Origin: Isosphaeraceae bacterium
Lineage (GTDB): Bacteria; Planctomycetota; Planctomycetia; Isosphaerales; Isosphaeraceae
Direction: 5' to 3'
Assembly (NCBI GenBank): GCA_021324445.1
Contig: JAJPJC010000144.1
Coordinates: 1-64,000, forward strand
DNA: 64,000 nucleotides
This document shows, in pieces, positions 42,516-51,137 of the stretch; position 1 is the first letter of the stretch; every line of letters begins with the position of its first letter. A program made the position numbers and the translations under genes. A model generated the notes under the pieces. That model worked only from the letters and a program-made list of their open reading frames with translations, was not told where the DNA came from and did not search any database.

Positions 42516-43001
42516 TCACGGGCCTCCCAGGACCGAAAGGAAGAACGCCGCGGCCAGGCACGTCGCGGCGTCGGTGATGATCGCCCTGTCCGGGTTCGGC
42601 AGCGCCGCGATCGGCACCGTGGTCAAAAGCGGCCGGTCGGGGATCGTGAGCAGGTCGAAGCCGGGCTCAGCCGGGGGATCGCCGAAGAGGCAGAGGATCA
42701 GCGACTGGAGGCCCTCCAGCGCCTTCCGATCGTCGCCCGGGTTGATCCCGGGGGCCAGCGCCGAGCTGATGACCGGGGCACCTCCGGCCCAGAACGTGGC
42801 CATGGCTGCCGAGCCCGCTCGGGCGAGGGCGAGTTCGATGTGTTCCAGCCCTTTCACTGGGAGCGGCCCGCGGAACTCCACCCCGTGCCGCTGGACCAGG
42901 TCGCGGAAGTTCTCGACGGTCGCCGGCAGGAGCGTCGCGGAGTCATGGGTCCGCCGCGAGGCGATGGACCCGATCCGGATGGTGACCTCGTGGAAGAGCA
43001 C
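42516..43001 (-). CDS. Protein of unknown function with phosphosulfolactate-like or regulatory fold
   Basis: A 161-residue soluble protein starting at GTG 43001, with AGGAGG 6 bases ahead. Segments are FHEVTIRIGSIASRRTHD, GVEFRGPLPVKGLEHIELALA, PDRPLLTTVPIAALPNPD and a hydrophobic C-terminus AATCLAAAFFLSVL. I recognise no family and no catalytic motif; the fold named in the call is a guess. It is the last gene of the minus-strand run that includes the polytopic protein 43053-44438, from which it is 51 bases away. Confidence 0.5.
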   Translation of the reverse strand: MLFHEVTIRIGSIASRRTHDSATLLPATVENFRDLVQRHGVEFRGPLPVKGLEHIELALARAGSAAMATFWAGGAPVISSALAPGINPGDDRKALEGLQSLILCLFGDPPAEPGFDLLTIPDRPLLTTVPIAALPNPDRAIITDAATCLAAAFFLSVLGGP

Positions 43002-43052
43002 GGTCGGCCTCCTGACCCGGTGTGATGCCGGTGCATCGACCCAAAGTGTCTG

Positions 43053-44438
43053 TCACGGCCGGGCCGCCCGTCCCGGGAACGGACCTTGCTGCCAGGACCA
43101 GGCCGGCCAGCGCGTGTTGGCGGTCTTCATCGTCTGCTCGCCGTTGACGTAGCCGGCGAGAAACACCACGATCGCCAGGATGGCGACCGCACCAGCCAGC
43201 CAACCGGCCCAGGAGAAACGCGGTTCCAACTCGGTGCCGGGATCTTCCGGAACCGGCACAGGCCGCGGCCGCGCCAGCGCGGCATACAGTGCCATCAGGC
43301 CGAACATCGCCCAGAAGACGTTATGCATGTTGATGTAGTTTGAACGATGCGGGTAGAAGAAGTAAAGTGCATTCAGATTCTGATACAGAAGCATCGTCCC
43401 CGAGAGCCAGAGCACCGGCAGCATGGCCCAGCGCTGCCGGCGCCGGAAGTGGATCACCATCCAGAGCGCCGCGCCGACGAATCCCAGCGCACAGACTCCA
43501 TCGATCAGCCAGAGCACGGTCCGAGCCAGCCCCTCGGGGTCGGAATAACCGTAGGACTTCAGGGATTTGGCCCAGTCGGCGAGCTTGGTGCCCACCGGCT
43601 GGATGCGGTTGAGCCGGTGCCAGAGCGGGATCACGCCCAGTACGTAGAGGATCCCGTAGGCCGAGGCCAGGGGAATGTTCTCATCCTCCGGCGGCTCCGG
43701 GTAGGCGCGGCCCACCATGCCGAAGCAGTAAATGAAGCCGGCGATGAAACCGCACGAGGTCTCCATGACGTTCCAGTGATTGATCGTGGAGCCGGATGGA
43801 CCCTGAAGGACGTTGGCGACGTTGCCGAGCAGCCGGCCGCCCGCCATTCCCAGCCCGAAGCCAACGTAGCCGAGGACCCCGCCCCGCAGGCCGATCGGCT
43901 TGTGGTTGCAGGCCAGCCAGATCAGTTGCGCAAGGGCGGCGCCCATGAAGGCGATCGAGCCGTTATTGCGCGGCGGGTTGATCTGGAAGCCGAGCACGTC
44001 CACGACCAGGAACGACGTGAGCCAGCCGCCCAGGAGGACGCTGCCGATCAGGCCCAGCCACTCGCCCGTGCGCAACGGCTCGCGCTCAAGCATCAGGCCG
44101 ATCAGGGCGCCGCCGAAGGTCCCCCACGCCGAGCCCTGGAGGAACAGGGTGAAGAAGCCGTAGGCGTAGTTGACCAGCGTGTCGGACTGGGCGTAGCCGT
44201 GCAGGAGGGCATAGCTCATCATCCCGCCCGAGCCGATGGCCAGACCCGAGAGCGCCGCGAGGATCGGCATCCAGCGGAAAAGCGACCGCTGGCCGCTGAC
44301 AGACGCCAGCGCCAGGCCCAGCGCCGCCCCCGGGTACATCGCTCCCACCAGGTGGCCGAAGTCCCCGCGGATTCCCCACCCCAGCCCGACGGCCATCGCC
44401 ACGAACAGGCTCCGGCCGATGCGATCCGCGAGGCTCAT
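43053..44438 (-). CDS. Polytopic membrane protein of unknown function
   Basis: A 461-residue integral membrane protein with about 11-12 hydrophobic spans. Gly-rich start ADRIGRSLFVAMAVGLGWGI, then GGMMSYALLHGYAQSD, IGLMLEREPLRTGEW and NHWNVMETSCGFIAGFIY. ATG 44438 follows AAGGGAG. It has no transporter signature I know. It faces the esterase gene across a 310-base gap holding a promoter-like site. Such proteins recur next to secreted enzymes in planctomycetes, but their role is not known. Confidence 0.75.
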   Translation of the reverse strand: MSLADRIGRSLFVAMAVGLGWGIRGDFGHLVGAMYPGAALGLALASVSGQRSLFRWMPILAALSGLAIGSGGMMSYALLHGYAQSDTLVNYAYGFFTLFLQGSAWGTFGGALIGLMLEREPLRTGEWLGLIGSVLLGGWLTSFLVVDVLGFQINPPRNNGSIAFMGAALAQLIWLACNHKPIGLRGGVLGYVGFGLGMAGGRLLGNVANVLQGPSGSTINHWNVMETSCGFIAGFIYCFGMVGRAYPEPPEDENIPLASAYGILYVLGVIPLWHRLNRIQPVGTKLADWAKSLKSYGYSDPEGLARTVLWLIDGVCALGFVGAALWMVIHFRRRQRWAMLPVLWLSGTMLLYQNLNALYFFYPHRSNYINMHNVFWAMFGLMALYAALARPRPVPVPEDPGTELEPRFSWAGWLAGAVAILAIVVFLAGYVNGEQTMKTANTRWPAWSWQQGPFPGRAARP

Positions 44439-44543
44439 GGAGAGTGCTCCCTTGGCTCGTAGCGAGATCTCGATCAAGATACGCAGGGTCGGGAGACAAG
44501 CGGTTCCCGCTGAAAGGCTTGCCACCCGACCGCTCAAACCGGG

Positions 44544-44572
44544 ATTATCGACCGAACGGCCGCCGGTCGCAA
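44544..44572 (-). promoter_or_regulatory. Promoter-like site ahead of the polytopic membrane protein
   Basis: On the minus strand TTGCGA (44567-44572) and GATAAT (44544-44549) are exactly 17 bases apart; matches to the sigma-70 consensus are 4 of 6 and 5 of 6. It lies about 105 bases ahead of the start at 44438, inside a 310-base gap (44439-44748) that otherwise holds no gene. Confidence 0.45.
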
Positions 44573-44748
44573 CGAACAGTTTCCCCGGGTGTCGAGACGG
44601 CGCACGATCGACGGCCGTATCGCTCGGTTTCCCCAGCGGGAGCCCGAGCCGCGAGTCGCGGCTGCGCTTGCGTGCTCGCTTGCGAATCGAGTTCGGCAAG
44701 ACGGTTGAGGAAGCGGGAGCCGGGATGGCGAGGAAAGGGGGTTGCACC

Positions 44749-45615
44749 ATGAGGCTATCGAAGGCGCTGTTCGTCTGGATGATGCTGCCGGTACTGGGTA
44801 TCGCGGCCGACGAGCCGCCGGTCGTCCCGCTCTGGCCGTCCGGGGCGCCGGGCTCGGAGGGGAAGACGGAGCCGGAAGTTGTCGTCGAGCAGGCGAAGAA
44901 CGGCGGTCACGACCGCCGGGTCTCGCGGATTCATCATCCGTCGTTGACGGTCTACCTGCCGCCGCGCGACCAGGCCACGGGCGCCGCGGTGATCATCTGC
45001 CCGGGAGGCGGGCACAGACTGCTGGCGATCGACCACGAGGGGCACGAAGTCGCCCGCTGGCTGAATCGCATCGGCGTGGCGGGCTTCGTCCTCAAGTACC
45101 GCCTGGCGCGGACCGAGGGGGCCGGCTACAAGGTCGAAGTCCATGCCTTGCAGGATGCCCAGCGCGCCATCCGGCTGGTCCGCAGCCGTGCCGGCGAGTG
45201 GGGGATCGACCCCAAGCGCGTGGGCCTCATGGGGTTCTCCGCCGGCGGTGAAGTCACCGCCTTGGCGGGCACTCGGTTCGAGCCCGGCAGTGAAGGAGCG
45301 AGCGACCCGATCGACCGCCTCAGTTCACGGCCGGACTTTCTGGTCATGGTCTATCCCGGCGGCCGGCCGGAGACCCTGACGATCACCAAGCAGACGCCCC
45401 CCGCCTTCCTCCTCGTCGCGGATGATGACCGCCTGGCGGATCGGACCATCGCCCTGTATTCGGCCTACAAGAAGGCCGGCGTCTCCGCCGAGCTGCACAT
45501 CTACGCCCGCGGCGGCCATGGCTTCGGGATGCGGAAGCAATCCATCCCGGTCTCACAATGGACGAACCGCCTCCAGGACTGGATGGCCGACCGGGGGCTG
45601 CTCAAGAAACCGTGA
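44749..45615 (+). CDS. Secreted alpha/beta hydrolase (esterase-like)
   Basis: A 288-residue esterase/lipase-like enzyme with a signal peptide (LFVWMMLPVLGIAAD). Motifs: VIICPGGGHRLLAIDHEG (oxyanion-hole region), GFSAGGE with the nucleophile Ser about residue 164, a likely acid in LLVADDDR, and the His in RGGHGFGM. It resembles the BD-FAE/axe carbohydrate esterases that remove acetyl groups from polysaccharides. ATG 44749 has AAAGGGGG 8 bases ahead; an upstream ATG at 44725 is possible. It stands alone on the plus strand, next to the AT-rich repeat. Confidence 0.85.
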   Translation: MRLSKALFVWMMLPVLGIAADEPPVVPLWPSGAPGSEGKTEPEVVVEQAKNGGHDRRVSRIHHPSLTVYLPPRDQATGAAVIICPGGGHRLLAIDHEGHEVARWLNRIGVAGFVLKYRLARTEGAGYKVEVHALQDAQRAIRLVRSRAGEWGIDPKRVGLMGFSAGGEVTALAGTRFEPGSEGASDPIDRLSSRPDFLVMVYPGGRPETLTITKQTPPAFLLVADDDRLADRTIALYSAYKKAGVSAELHIYARGGHGFGMRKQSIPVSQWTNRLQDWMADRGLLKKP

Positions 45616-45660
45616 CTCCGCGAGCGACTGAGCCGCAACCGAACCGGAATCCTTACCGCA

Positions 45661-45780
45661 GATTTAACCACGAAAAACACGAAAGACACGAAAATGGAGG
45701 AGGGTTCCAAGACTTCTTCCAAGATCTCCGACTTCCCTTCTTCTCTTTTTCGTGCCTTTCGTGTTTTTCGTGGTTAAATC
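45661..45780. repeat. AT-rich inverted repeat (TTAACCACGAAA type), copy 2
   Basis: Arms 45661-45694 and 45745-45780 are inverted copies starting GATTTAACCACGAAA, with a GA/TC-rich centre. It is a second copy of the 7240-7356 element, 38 kb away. It lies between the esterase and the 2Fe-2S gene. Confidence 0.82.
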
Positions 45781-45807
45781 TTAACAAGAATACGGAGGAC
45801 AATCCTC

Positions 45808-46287
45808 ATGCCCAACGTCCAGGAACTCCGGATCAATGGCAAGGCGGTGCGCGTCGAGGCTGATCGGGAGCGGTCGCTCCTCGGCGTGCTCCGGGACGAC
45901 CTCGGCCTGAGCGGCGCCAAGTATGGTTGCGGCGAAGGCCGGTGCGGGGCCTGCACCGTGCTGATCGACGGGACGCCGACCCGGTCGTGCATCACCAAGC
46001 TCGGCGCGGTCGCCAGCCGCGAGATCACCACCATCGAAGGACTTGAAGTCGATGGCAAGCTGCACCCGCTCCAGGAGGCTTTCCTCGATGCCGGCGCCAT
46101 GCAGTGCGGCTATTGCACCTGCGGCATGATCGTGACCGGCGTCGCGCTCTTGCGTGAGAAGCCCCAGCCGACCCGCGAGGAGATCGTCGAGTACATGGAC
46201 GGCAACATCTGCCGGTGTGGGACCTATCCCCGGATCATCGCTGCCATCCGCAGGGCCGCGCAGGCGGTGAAGGAGGCGCGCCGATGA
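45808..46287 (+). CDS. 2Fe-2S small subunit of a molybdenum hydroxylase
   Basis: A 159-residue two-cluster ferredoxin-like subunit. The plant-type centre is YGCGEGRCGACTVL with a fourth Cys in SCITK, and the second cluster is MQCGYCTCGM with NICRCGTYPR. This is the small subunit of the xanthine dehydrogenase/isoquinoline oxidoreductase family. It feeds electrons from the Mo site of the partner. Its stop overlaps the partner start (ATGA), which shows coupled translation. No FAD subunit follows, so electrons probably go to a c-type cytochrome or another carrier. Confidence 0.92.
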   Translation: MPNVQELRINGKAVRVEADRERSLLGVLRDDLGLSGAKYGCGEGRCGACTVLIDGTPTRSCITKLGAVASREITTIEGLEVDGKLHPLQEAFLDAGAMQCGYCTCGMIVTGVALLREKPQPTREEIVEYMDGNICRCGTYPRIIAAIRRAAQAVKEARR

Positions 46288-48488
46288 ACGAGTCACGGGA
46301 CATCCTGACTGGGGTTGAGATCGAGCCCGAGCGCTACGAGTTGTTTGAAGGCCCGGCGTACCAGTTCGAGCTGGACCGGCGCGACTTCTTGAAGGCCCTG
46401 GGCGGCGGTCTCCTGGTCCTCTACCTGCTGGATCAGGAGCCGGCCGAGGCCCAGCCGCCCGGCGGCGGGCGCGGGCGTGGCCGGGGCGGATTCGGCGGCC
46501 AGGCCGCGCCGCAGGATATCGGCGCCTGGCTGCACATCGGCGAGGACGGCCGGATCACCGTCTTCACCGGCAAGGCGGAAGTCGGGCAGAACATCCGCAC
46601 GTCCTTGACCCAGGTCGTCGCCGAGGAGCTGCACGCGCCGATGGACGCGATCCACCTGGTCATGGCCGACACGCAACTGACCCCTTACGACATGGGGACC
46701 TTCGGCAGCAGGACGACGCCGAGCATGTCGCCACAGTTGCGACGGGTCGCCGCCGCCGCCCGCGAGCAGCTCCTGGAGATCGCGGCCGAGACCTGGAAGG
46801 TCGACCGCGCGGCACTGACGGCCGCCGACGGGGCCGTTCTCAACACCCGGACCAGGGAGAAGCTCGAGTACGGTAAGCTGACCAAGGGGCGGAAGCTCAC
46901 GAAGACCGTCTCCGCCCAGGCCCCGATGACCTCCCCGGAGCGCTGGACGGTCGCCGGCCAACCGGCGGCGAAGGTCGACGGCCGGGCCTTCGTGACCGGC
47001 ACACATCAGTACGCCACGGACGTCCGCCTGGCCGGGATGTGGCATGGGAAAGTCCTCCGCCGACCCTCCTACGGCGCGACGCTGGTCGCGCTGGATACCT
47101 CGGCGGCCAAGGCGATGGGCGACGTGGTCGTCGTCCGCGACGGCGATTTCGTCGGGGTCGTGGCGCCCACCGAATTCCTGGCGACTCGCGCGCTGGGGGC
47201 CATCAAGGCGGAGTGGAAGCCCGGTCCGGCCATCTCGGGCAAGGCCCTTTTCCAGGAGTTGAAGAAGCCCGCGCGGGGAGGACAAGGCGGGCGCGGGGGT
47301 GGAGGCGGCGGCTTTGGCGGTTCGAGCCAGCCGAGAGGCTCGATCCAGGAGGGCCTGAAGGCCGCGGACGTCCGGCTGGAGCAGACCTACACCATCGCCT
47401 ACATCGCCCATGCTCCGCTGGAGCCGCGCGCGGCGGTGGCGCAGTGGGAGAACGGCAAATTGACGGTCTGGACCGGATCACAGCGGCCGTTCGGAGTCAA
47501 GGGCGAGCTGGCCGGCGCGTTCCGGCTGGCCGATGACGCCGTGCGCGTGATCGTGCCCGACACCGGGGCCGGCTACGGCGGCAAGCATTCGGGCGAGGCG
47601 GCCGTCGAGGCGGCCCGGCTGGCCCGCGCGGCGGGCCGGCCGGTCAAGCTGGTCTGGACCCGGGAAGAGGAGTTCACCTGGGCGTACTTCCGCCCGGCCG
47701 GCGTCATCGACATCGTCGGCGGCGTGCGTTCCGATGGCACGCTCACCGCCTGGGAGTTCCACAACTACAACTCGGGCGGATCGGGGATCCGCACCCCCTA
47801 CGAAGTGCCCAACCAGGTCAACGCCTTCCACCAGGCGGAATCGCCCTTGCGGCAGGGATCGTATCGGGCCCTGGCCGCCACGGCCAACCACTTCGCCCGC
47901 GAGTCGCACATGGACGAGCTGGCCCATGCCGTCCATCTCGACCCGCTGGAGTTCCGCCTCAAGAACCTCAAGGACGATCGCCTGCGCGCGGTGCTCGTGG
48001 CCGCCGCCGGCGCCTTCGGCTGGGGCCGGAAGACGGGCCCCGATCGCGGGACCGGCCTGGCGGTGGGCACCGAGAAAGGCGGCTATGTCGCCACCTGCGC
48101 CGAGGTCGCCGTCGATCGCTCCAGCGGCCGCGTGCAGGTCGTCCGCGCCGTCAGTGCGTTCGATTGCGGCACCGTCATCAACCCGGACCACCTCAAGAAC
48201 CAGGTGGAAGGCGCGATGATCATGGGGCTGGGCGGGGCCCTGTTCGAGGCCATCGAGTTCGAGGACGGCAAGATCCTCAACCCGCGGTTCTCCAAGTACC
48301 GCGTGCCGCGGTTCCGCGACGCGCCGGAGATCGAGGTCGTCCTGCTCGACCGCAAGGACCTGCCCCCGGCCGGCGCAGGCGAGACCCCGATCGTCGCCAT
48401 CGCCCCGGCCGTCGGCAACGCGATCTTCGCCGCGACGGGTGTCCGCATCCGCTCGATGCCCATGGTGCCGCGGGGCATCAAGGTCTGA
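46284..48488 (+). CDS. Tat-exported molybdenum hydroxylase large subunit (IorB-like)
   Basis: A 734-residue molybdopterin-binding subunit of the xanthine dehydrogenase superfamily, isoquinoline 1-oxidoreductase beta type. A twin-arginine signal, DRRDFLKALGGG near residue 32, implies export in folded form together with the 2Fe-2S partner. Seen: VFTGKAEVGQNIRTSLTQVV, FVTGTHQYATDV, GYGGKHSGEAAVEAARLA, EEEFTWAYFRPAG, and the C-terminal MIMGLGGALFEAIEFEDG. Substrate unknown; many relatives oxidise aldehydes or N-heterocycles. Odd: two Gly/Arg/Pro-rich insertions (about residues 58-72 and again near 332-352), unlike classic members. ATG 46284 overlaps the previous stop. Confidence 0.9.
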   Translation: MNESRDILTGVEIEPERYELFEGPAYQFELDRRDFLKALGGGLLVLYLLDQEPAEAQPPGGGRGRGRGGFGGQAAPQDIGAWLHIGEDGRITVFTGKAEVGQNIRTSLTQVVAEELHAPMDAIHLVMADTQLTPYDMGTFGSRTTPSMSPQLRRVAAAAREQLLEIAAETWKVDRAALTAADGAVLNTRTREKLEYGKLTKGRKLTKTVSAQAPMTSPERWTVAGQPAAKVDGRAFVTGTHQYATDVRLAGMWHGKVLRRPSYGATLVALDTSAAKAMGDVVVVRDGDFVGVVAPTEFLATRALGAIKAEWKPGPAISGKALFQELKKPARGGQGGRGGGGGGFGGSSQPRGSIQEGLKAADVRLEQTYTIAYIAHAPLEPRAAVAQWENGKLTVWTGSQRPFGVKGELAGAFRLADDAVRVIVPDTGAGYGGKHSGEAAVEAARLARAAGRPVKLVWTREEEFTWAYFRPAGVIDIVGGVRSDGTLTAWEFHNYNSGGSGIRTPYEVPNQVNAFHQAESPLRQGSYRALAATANHFARESHMDELAHAVHLDPLEFRLKNLKDDRLRAVLVAAAGAFGWGRKTGPDRGTGLAVGTEKGGYVATCAEVAVDRSSGRVQVVRAVSAFDCGTVINPDHLKNQVEGAMIMGLGGALFEAIEFEDGKILNPRFSKYRVPRFRDAPEIEVVLLDRKDLPPAGAGETPIVAIAPAVGNAIFAATGVRIRSMPMVPRGIKV

Positions 48489-48612
48489 GGCGCGGGGCAA
48501 GCCGCCGCGAGGGAGAGGGTTGGCGTTTCTCTTTCCTCCCTTGCGATGAGGAGCGCAGAGAGGGGGTTCTCCGGGATGGCCGAGCGCACCGCCGGACGCC
48601 CACCCCCCCAAC

Positions 48613-48633
48613 CCCCCCCTTAGCAAGGGGGGG
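48613..48633. terminator. C8-T/G-rich hairpin after the molybdenum hydroxylase
   Basis: A nine-base stem, CCCCCCCTT paired with AAGGGGGGG, with a loop AGC. It lies between two convergent genes (large subunit and DUF2169). No T run follows, so a terminator role is likely but not sure. Similar C/G hairpins are common in planctomycete gaps. Confidence 0.5.
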
Positions 48634-48668
48634 AAAGGTACACGGCCTACCCCCGCTTTTTCCACGTT

Positions 48669-48803
48669 GTGGCAAGGTCTCCCGACCTTGCCACCCTGCT
48701 GACCGAAGGTCTCCAGTCCCTGGGCTGGGTCGAGCGAGAGTCAGAAAAAGCCTCCGCGTTCTTGGGAGACCTTCGGTCGGCCGCTCGGCGGGGTCTGGAG
48801 ACC
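48669..48803. repeat. Cluster of nested inverted repeats (GGTCTCC/GGAGACC family)
   Basis: Arms 48669-48679 and 48684-48694 form an 11-base perfect stem with loop TCCC. Arms 48701-48714 and 48765-48778 are a perfect 14-base inverted repeat. A third small palindrome GGTCTGGAGACC is at 48792-48803. The first shares GTCTCCCGAC with 30790-30811. This is in the 364-base gap 48489-48852, which has no gene that I can support. Confidence 0.75.
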
Positions 48804-48852
48804 CGCGCCGAACGGAGCTCAAGAGCAAGGGGGGAAACGATCATCGACTCCA

Positions 48853-50010
48853 TCACCGTCGCGGTGGAGTCTTCGGCCGGCGCGGCTCCGGCTTCTCCGA
48901 GCGGCGCGACTCCGACTTCTCCATCGTGACGGTGATGCGCGCGACCTCCAGACTGTCCAGGCTGGCGAGCGGGCAATGGCCGCGGAAGACCAGGTAAAGG
49001 AGCCGGTCATCGGGGATGAGGACCAGGGTGTCGAGCACCAGGGATGGCGACTCGTCGGCGGTGGGGGCATCGGCGAGAGTGACCGATCGTCCCTCCTGGA
49101 GCCGGCGATCGAGCCACTCCAGCGGCGGTGTCGTCCACCTGGCGACCGACACCCTGGGTCGGATCCCGGGCAGGCGGAACTCGATCAGCGAGTCGGGGCT
49201 GACGTTCTTCAGCTCGACCGGCTCATCCCCCTTGAGGTAGCCTTTCACCTGAAGGTCGGGGTGTGCGCCGTTGAAGAACTCGTAGGAGAAATCCGTGGCG
49301 ATCCCCCGCCGGCGCTCGTCGGGATCAACCGGCTCGGGGTGGGGCGTGCCGACGTGCTTGAGCCGGGGCATCCAGCCCCGGCCGTAGAAGCCGAAGCCGG
49401 CCGGCCTGGGCCGGGTGTCCCAGGACCCGATCAGGTGCTCCGGATCCTCGATGTTGGGCAGCGGCCGATCCTGGATAGCGCCCGTCGTCTTCTTGCCGAT
49501 GAAGCCCGTGCCGGCGAGGTTCTCGTCGCTCCACATCGAGGACGCCACGTCGATGCCGCCGAAGGCCCGCTCATAGACCAGCTCCATCGTGACGAACGGC
49601 CTGGGCTGGGTGATCGTCGGGGTCATCGACAGCTTGCTGGGGAATGACCAGGTGCGATCGCCGAAGACGCGGAGCGTCCTCGCGAGCGACCCAACGCGGA
49701 GCGAGACATCCAGCGGCGTCGCGCGGGGCTCTGCTCCCGGCGCGTACGCCTTGCCCACCAGGACCACGTCCGCCAGCGGCTTGAACGGGACCATGTCGGT
49801 TTCGAACCGGACCGGCGCGGCGGGATCGTCGCCGGAGGGGACATCCGCCGTGAAGATCGGCAGCGGCTCCTCCGCAAACGCGGCCGGCGCGCCGTGCGTC
49901 ATCCGGAACGTGCCCTTGAGGATGACCGACAGATGGGCTGTGCCCTTGAGGTCCTCCCAAAGCATCGTCGCGACGGCCAGGGGGGTCTCGTTGATGATGT
50001 CCATGGTCAT
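48853..50010 (-). CDS. DUF2169 protein of a secretion-system cargo operon
   Basis: A 385-residue soluble protein of the DUF2169 family: INETPLAVATMLWED near the start, HLSVILKGTFRMT, DMVPFKPLADVVLVGKAYAPG, and the later VYERAFGGIDV with PNIEDPEHLIGSW. DUF2169 proteins accompany VgrG/PAAR genes and are thought to help effector loading (family knowledge; mechanism poorly known). The start ATG 50010 overlaps the stop of the pentapeptide gene (ATGA); ATG 50004 is an alternative with better spacing. The last 20 or so residues are a basic Arg/Lys/Pro tail. Confidence 0.87.
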   Translation of the reverse strand: MTMDIINETPLAVATMLWEDLKGTAHLSVILKGTFRMTHGAPAAFAEEPLPIFTADVPSGDDPAAPVRFETDMVPFKPLADVVLVGKAYAPGAEPRATPLDVSLRVGSLARTLRVFGDRTWSFPSKLSMTPTITQPRPFVTMELVYERAFGGIDVASSMWSDENLAGTGFIGKKTTGAIQDRPLPNIEDPEHLIGSWDTRPRPAGFGFYGRGWMPRLKHVGTPHPEPVDPDERRRGIATDFSYEFFNGAHPDLQVKGYLKGDEPVELKNVSPDSLIEFRLPGIRPRVSVARWTTPPLEWLDRRLQEGRSVTLADAPTADESPSLVLDTLVLIPDDRLLYLVFRGHCPLASLDSLEVARITVTMEKSESRRSEKPEPRRPKTPPRR

Positions 50011-51116
50011 CTCCGCGCGCCGATGGCCGGGTCGCGCCGGCCCGCGGGGCTCGGGCCGGGAGTTGCCGGCTGCTCGGGTCCGGAGAGCACGTCGAGGTAG
50101 ACGGCGCGCTCTTGCGGTGTCGCGGCCGTCCGGTAGAGCGGGAGTACCTGGACATCGATCGCCTTCCGGTTCGCCGGGGCGAAGGCGGCCGGGGCCGGGG
50201 CCGGCCAGCGCGCCCCCGTCGTGGTGCAGCCCTCCATCACGAACGAACCCAGCTCGGTCCAGAAGAAGTCGGCTCCGGTGAGGTTGCAGCCGACGGCCCT
50301 GGCCTGGTCGAGCGCCGCGCCGACGAAGATGGCCCGCATCAAGTCGGCCTGCTCCATCAGGGCGTTGCCCAGGTCGGCGAACTCGAAGTTGGCGTCGACC
50401 GCGACCGTGCCGGCCATCCGGGCGCGGAGGAAACTCGCCCGTTCGAAGATCGCCATCGAGATCCGCGCGCGCTCGAGGTTGCAGTCCGAGAGGTCGGCCA
50501 GCCGCACGGTGGCTCCCTCCAGGATCGCCTGCGCGAGGATTGCGCCGGCGAACCTGGCCCGGGTGAGGTCCGCGTGGGCGAGAATGGCTCCGGTGAGATC
50601 GGCTTCGACGAAGGCGGCCTCGGAGAGATTCCCCGGGCTGAAGCGCGTGCCGCGGCACCGCGCCCGCGCCAGGTTCGCCTGGACGAAGGCCGACTCGGGG
50701 AAGCGGCAGCCGCTGAGGTCGCAGCCGGCGAGGGTCGCTCCGTTGAAGACGCACGTGGTGAACGCGGCACCGCGGAATGTGGCCCGGCGCAGGTCGGCGC
50801 CGCTGAAGTCGCTCTCGGTGACCCGGACGCCGTCGAGCCGGGCCGAGCCGAGCACGGCCCTGGTGAAGAATGAGCCGGCGATCGATGCGCCCCGAAGATC
50901 GGCGCCGGCGAGGTCCGCGCCGCGGAGATCGACCCCTGCAAGCTTCGCGCCCCGAAGGTTGGCACCGCGCAGGATCGCCCCGGGCACCATCGCCGAGGGG
51001 TCCGGCGGTCCGGCGAGCGTCGCCGCGGGTTCGGCAGCTCCGGCGACGGCCCCCTGGGGTCGCTCCGGCCCGCGACGCGCCTCGCGCGACTGTTTCCCGA
51101 CTCCGGGTTTCTTCAT
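50007..51116 (-). CDS. Pentapeptide-repeat protein
   Basis: A 369-residue protein. From about residue 45 to 310 it holds more than forty A(D/N)LxX-type pentapeptides, for example GANLRGAKLAGVDLRGADLA and ADLTGAILAHADLTRARFAG. These would form a right-handed quadrilateral beta-helix. The tail (RNRKAIDVQVLPLYRTAA) is not repeated. It sits between RHS and DUF2169, a position where this family recurs in injection-cargo operons. It may be a structural adaptor, but I have no evidence for a role. ATG 51116 is chosen; a TTG at 51131 is in frame. It starts 22 bases after the RHS stop. Confidence 0.85.
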   Translation of the reverse strand: MKKPGVGKQSREARRGPERPQGAVAGAAEPAATLAGPPDPSAMVPGAILRGANLRGAKLAGVDLRGADLAGADLRGASIAGSFFTRAVLGSARLDGVRVTESDFSGADLRRATFRGAAFTTCVFNGATLAGCDLSGCRFPESAFVQANLARARCRGTRFSPGNLSEAAFVEADLTGAILAHADLTRARFAGAILAQAILEGATVRLADLSDCNLERARISMAIFERASFLRARMAGTVAVDANFEFADLGNALMEQADLMRAIFVGAALDQARAVGCNLTGADFFWTELGSFVMEGCTTTGARWPAPAPAAFAPANRKAIDVQVLPLYRTAATPQERAVYLDVLSGPEQPATPGPSPAGRRDPAIGARR

Positions 51117-51137
51117 TTCGAGATTAACCAAGACAAT

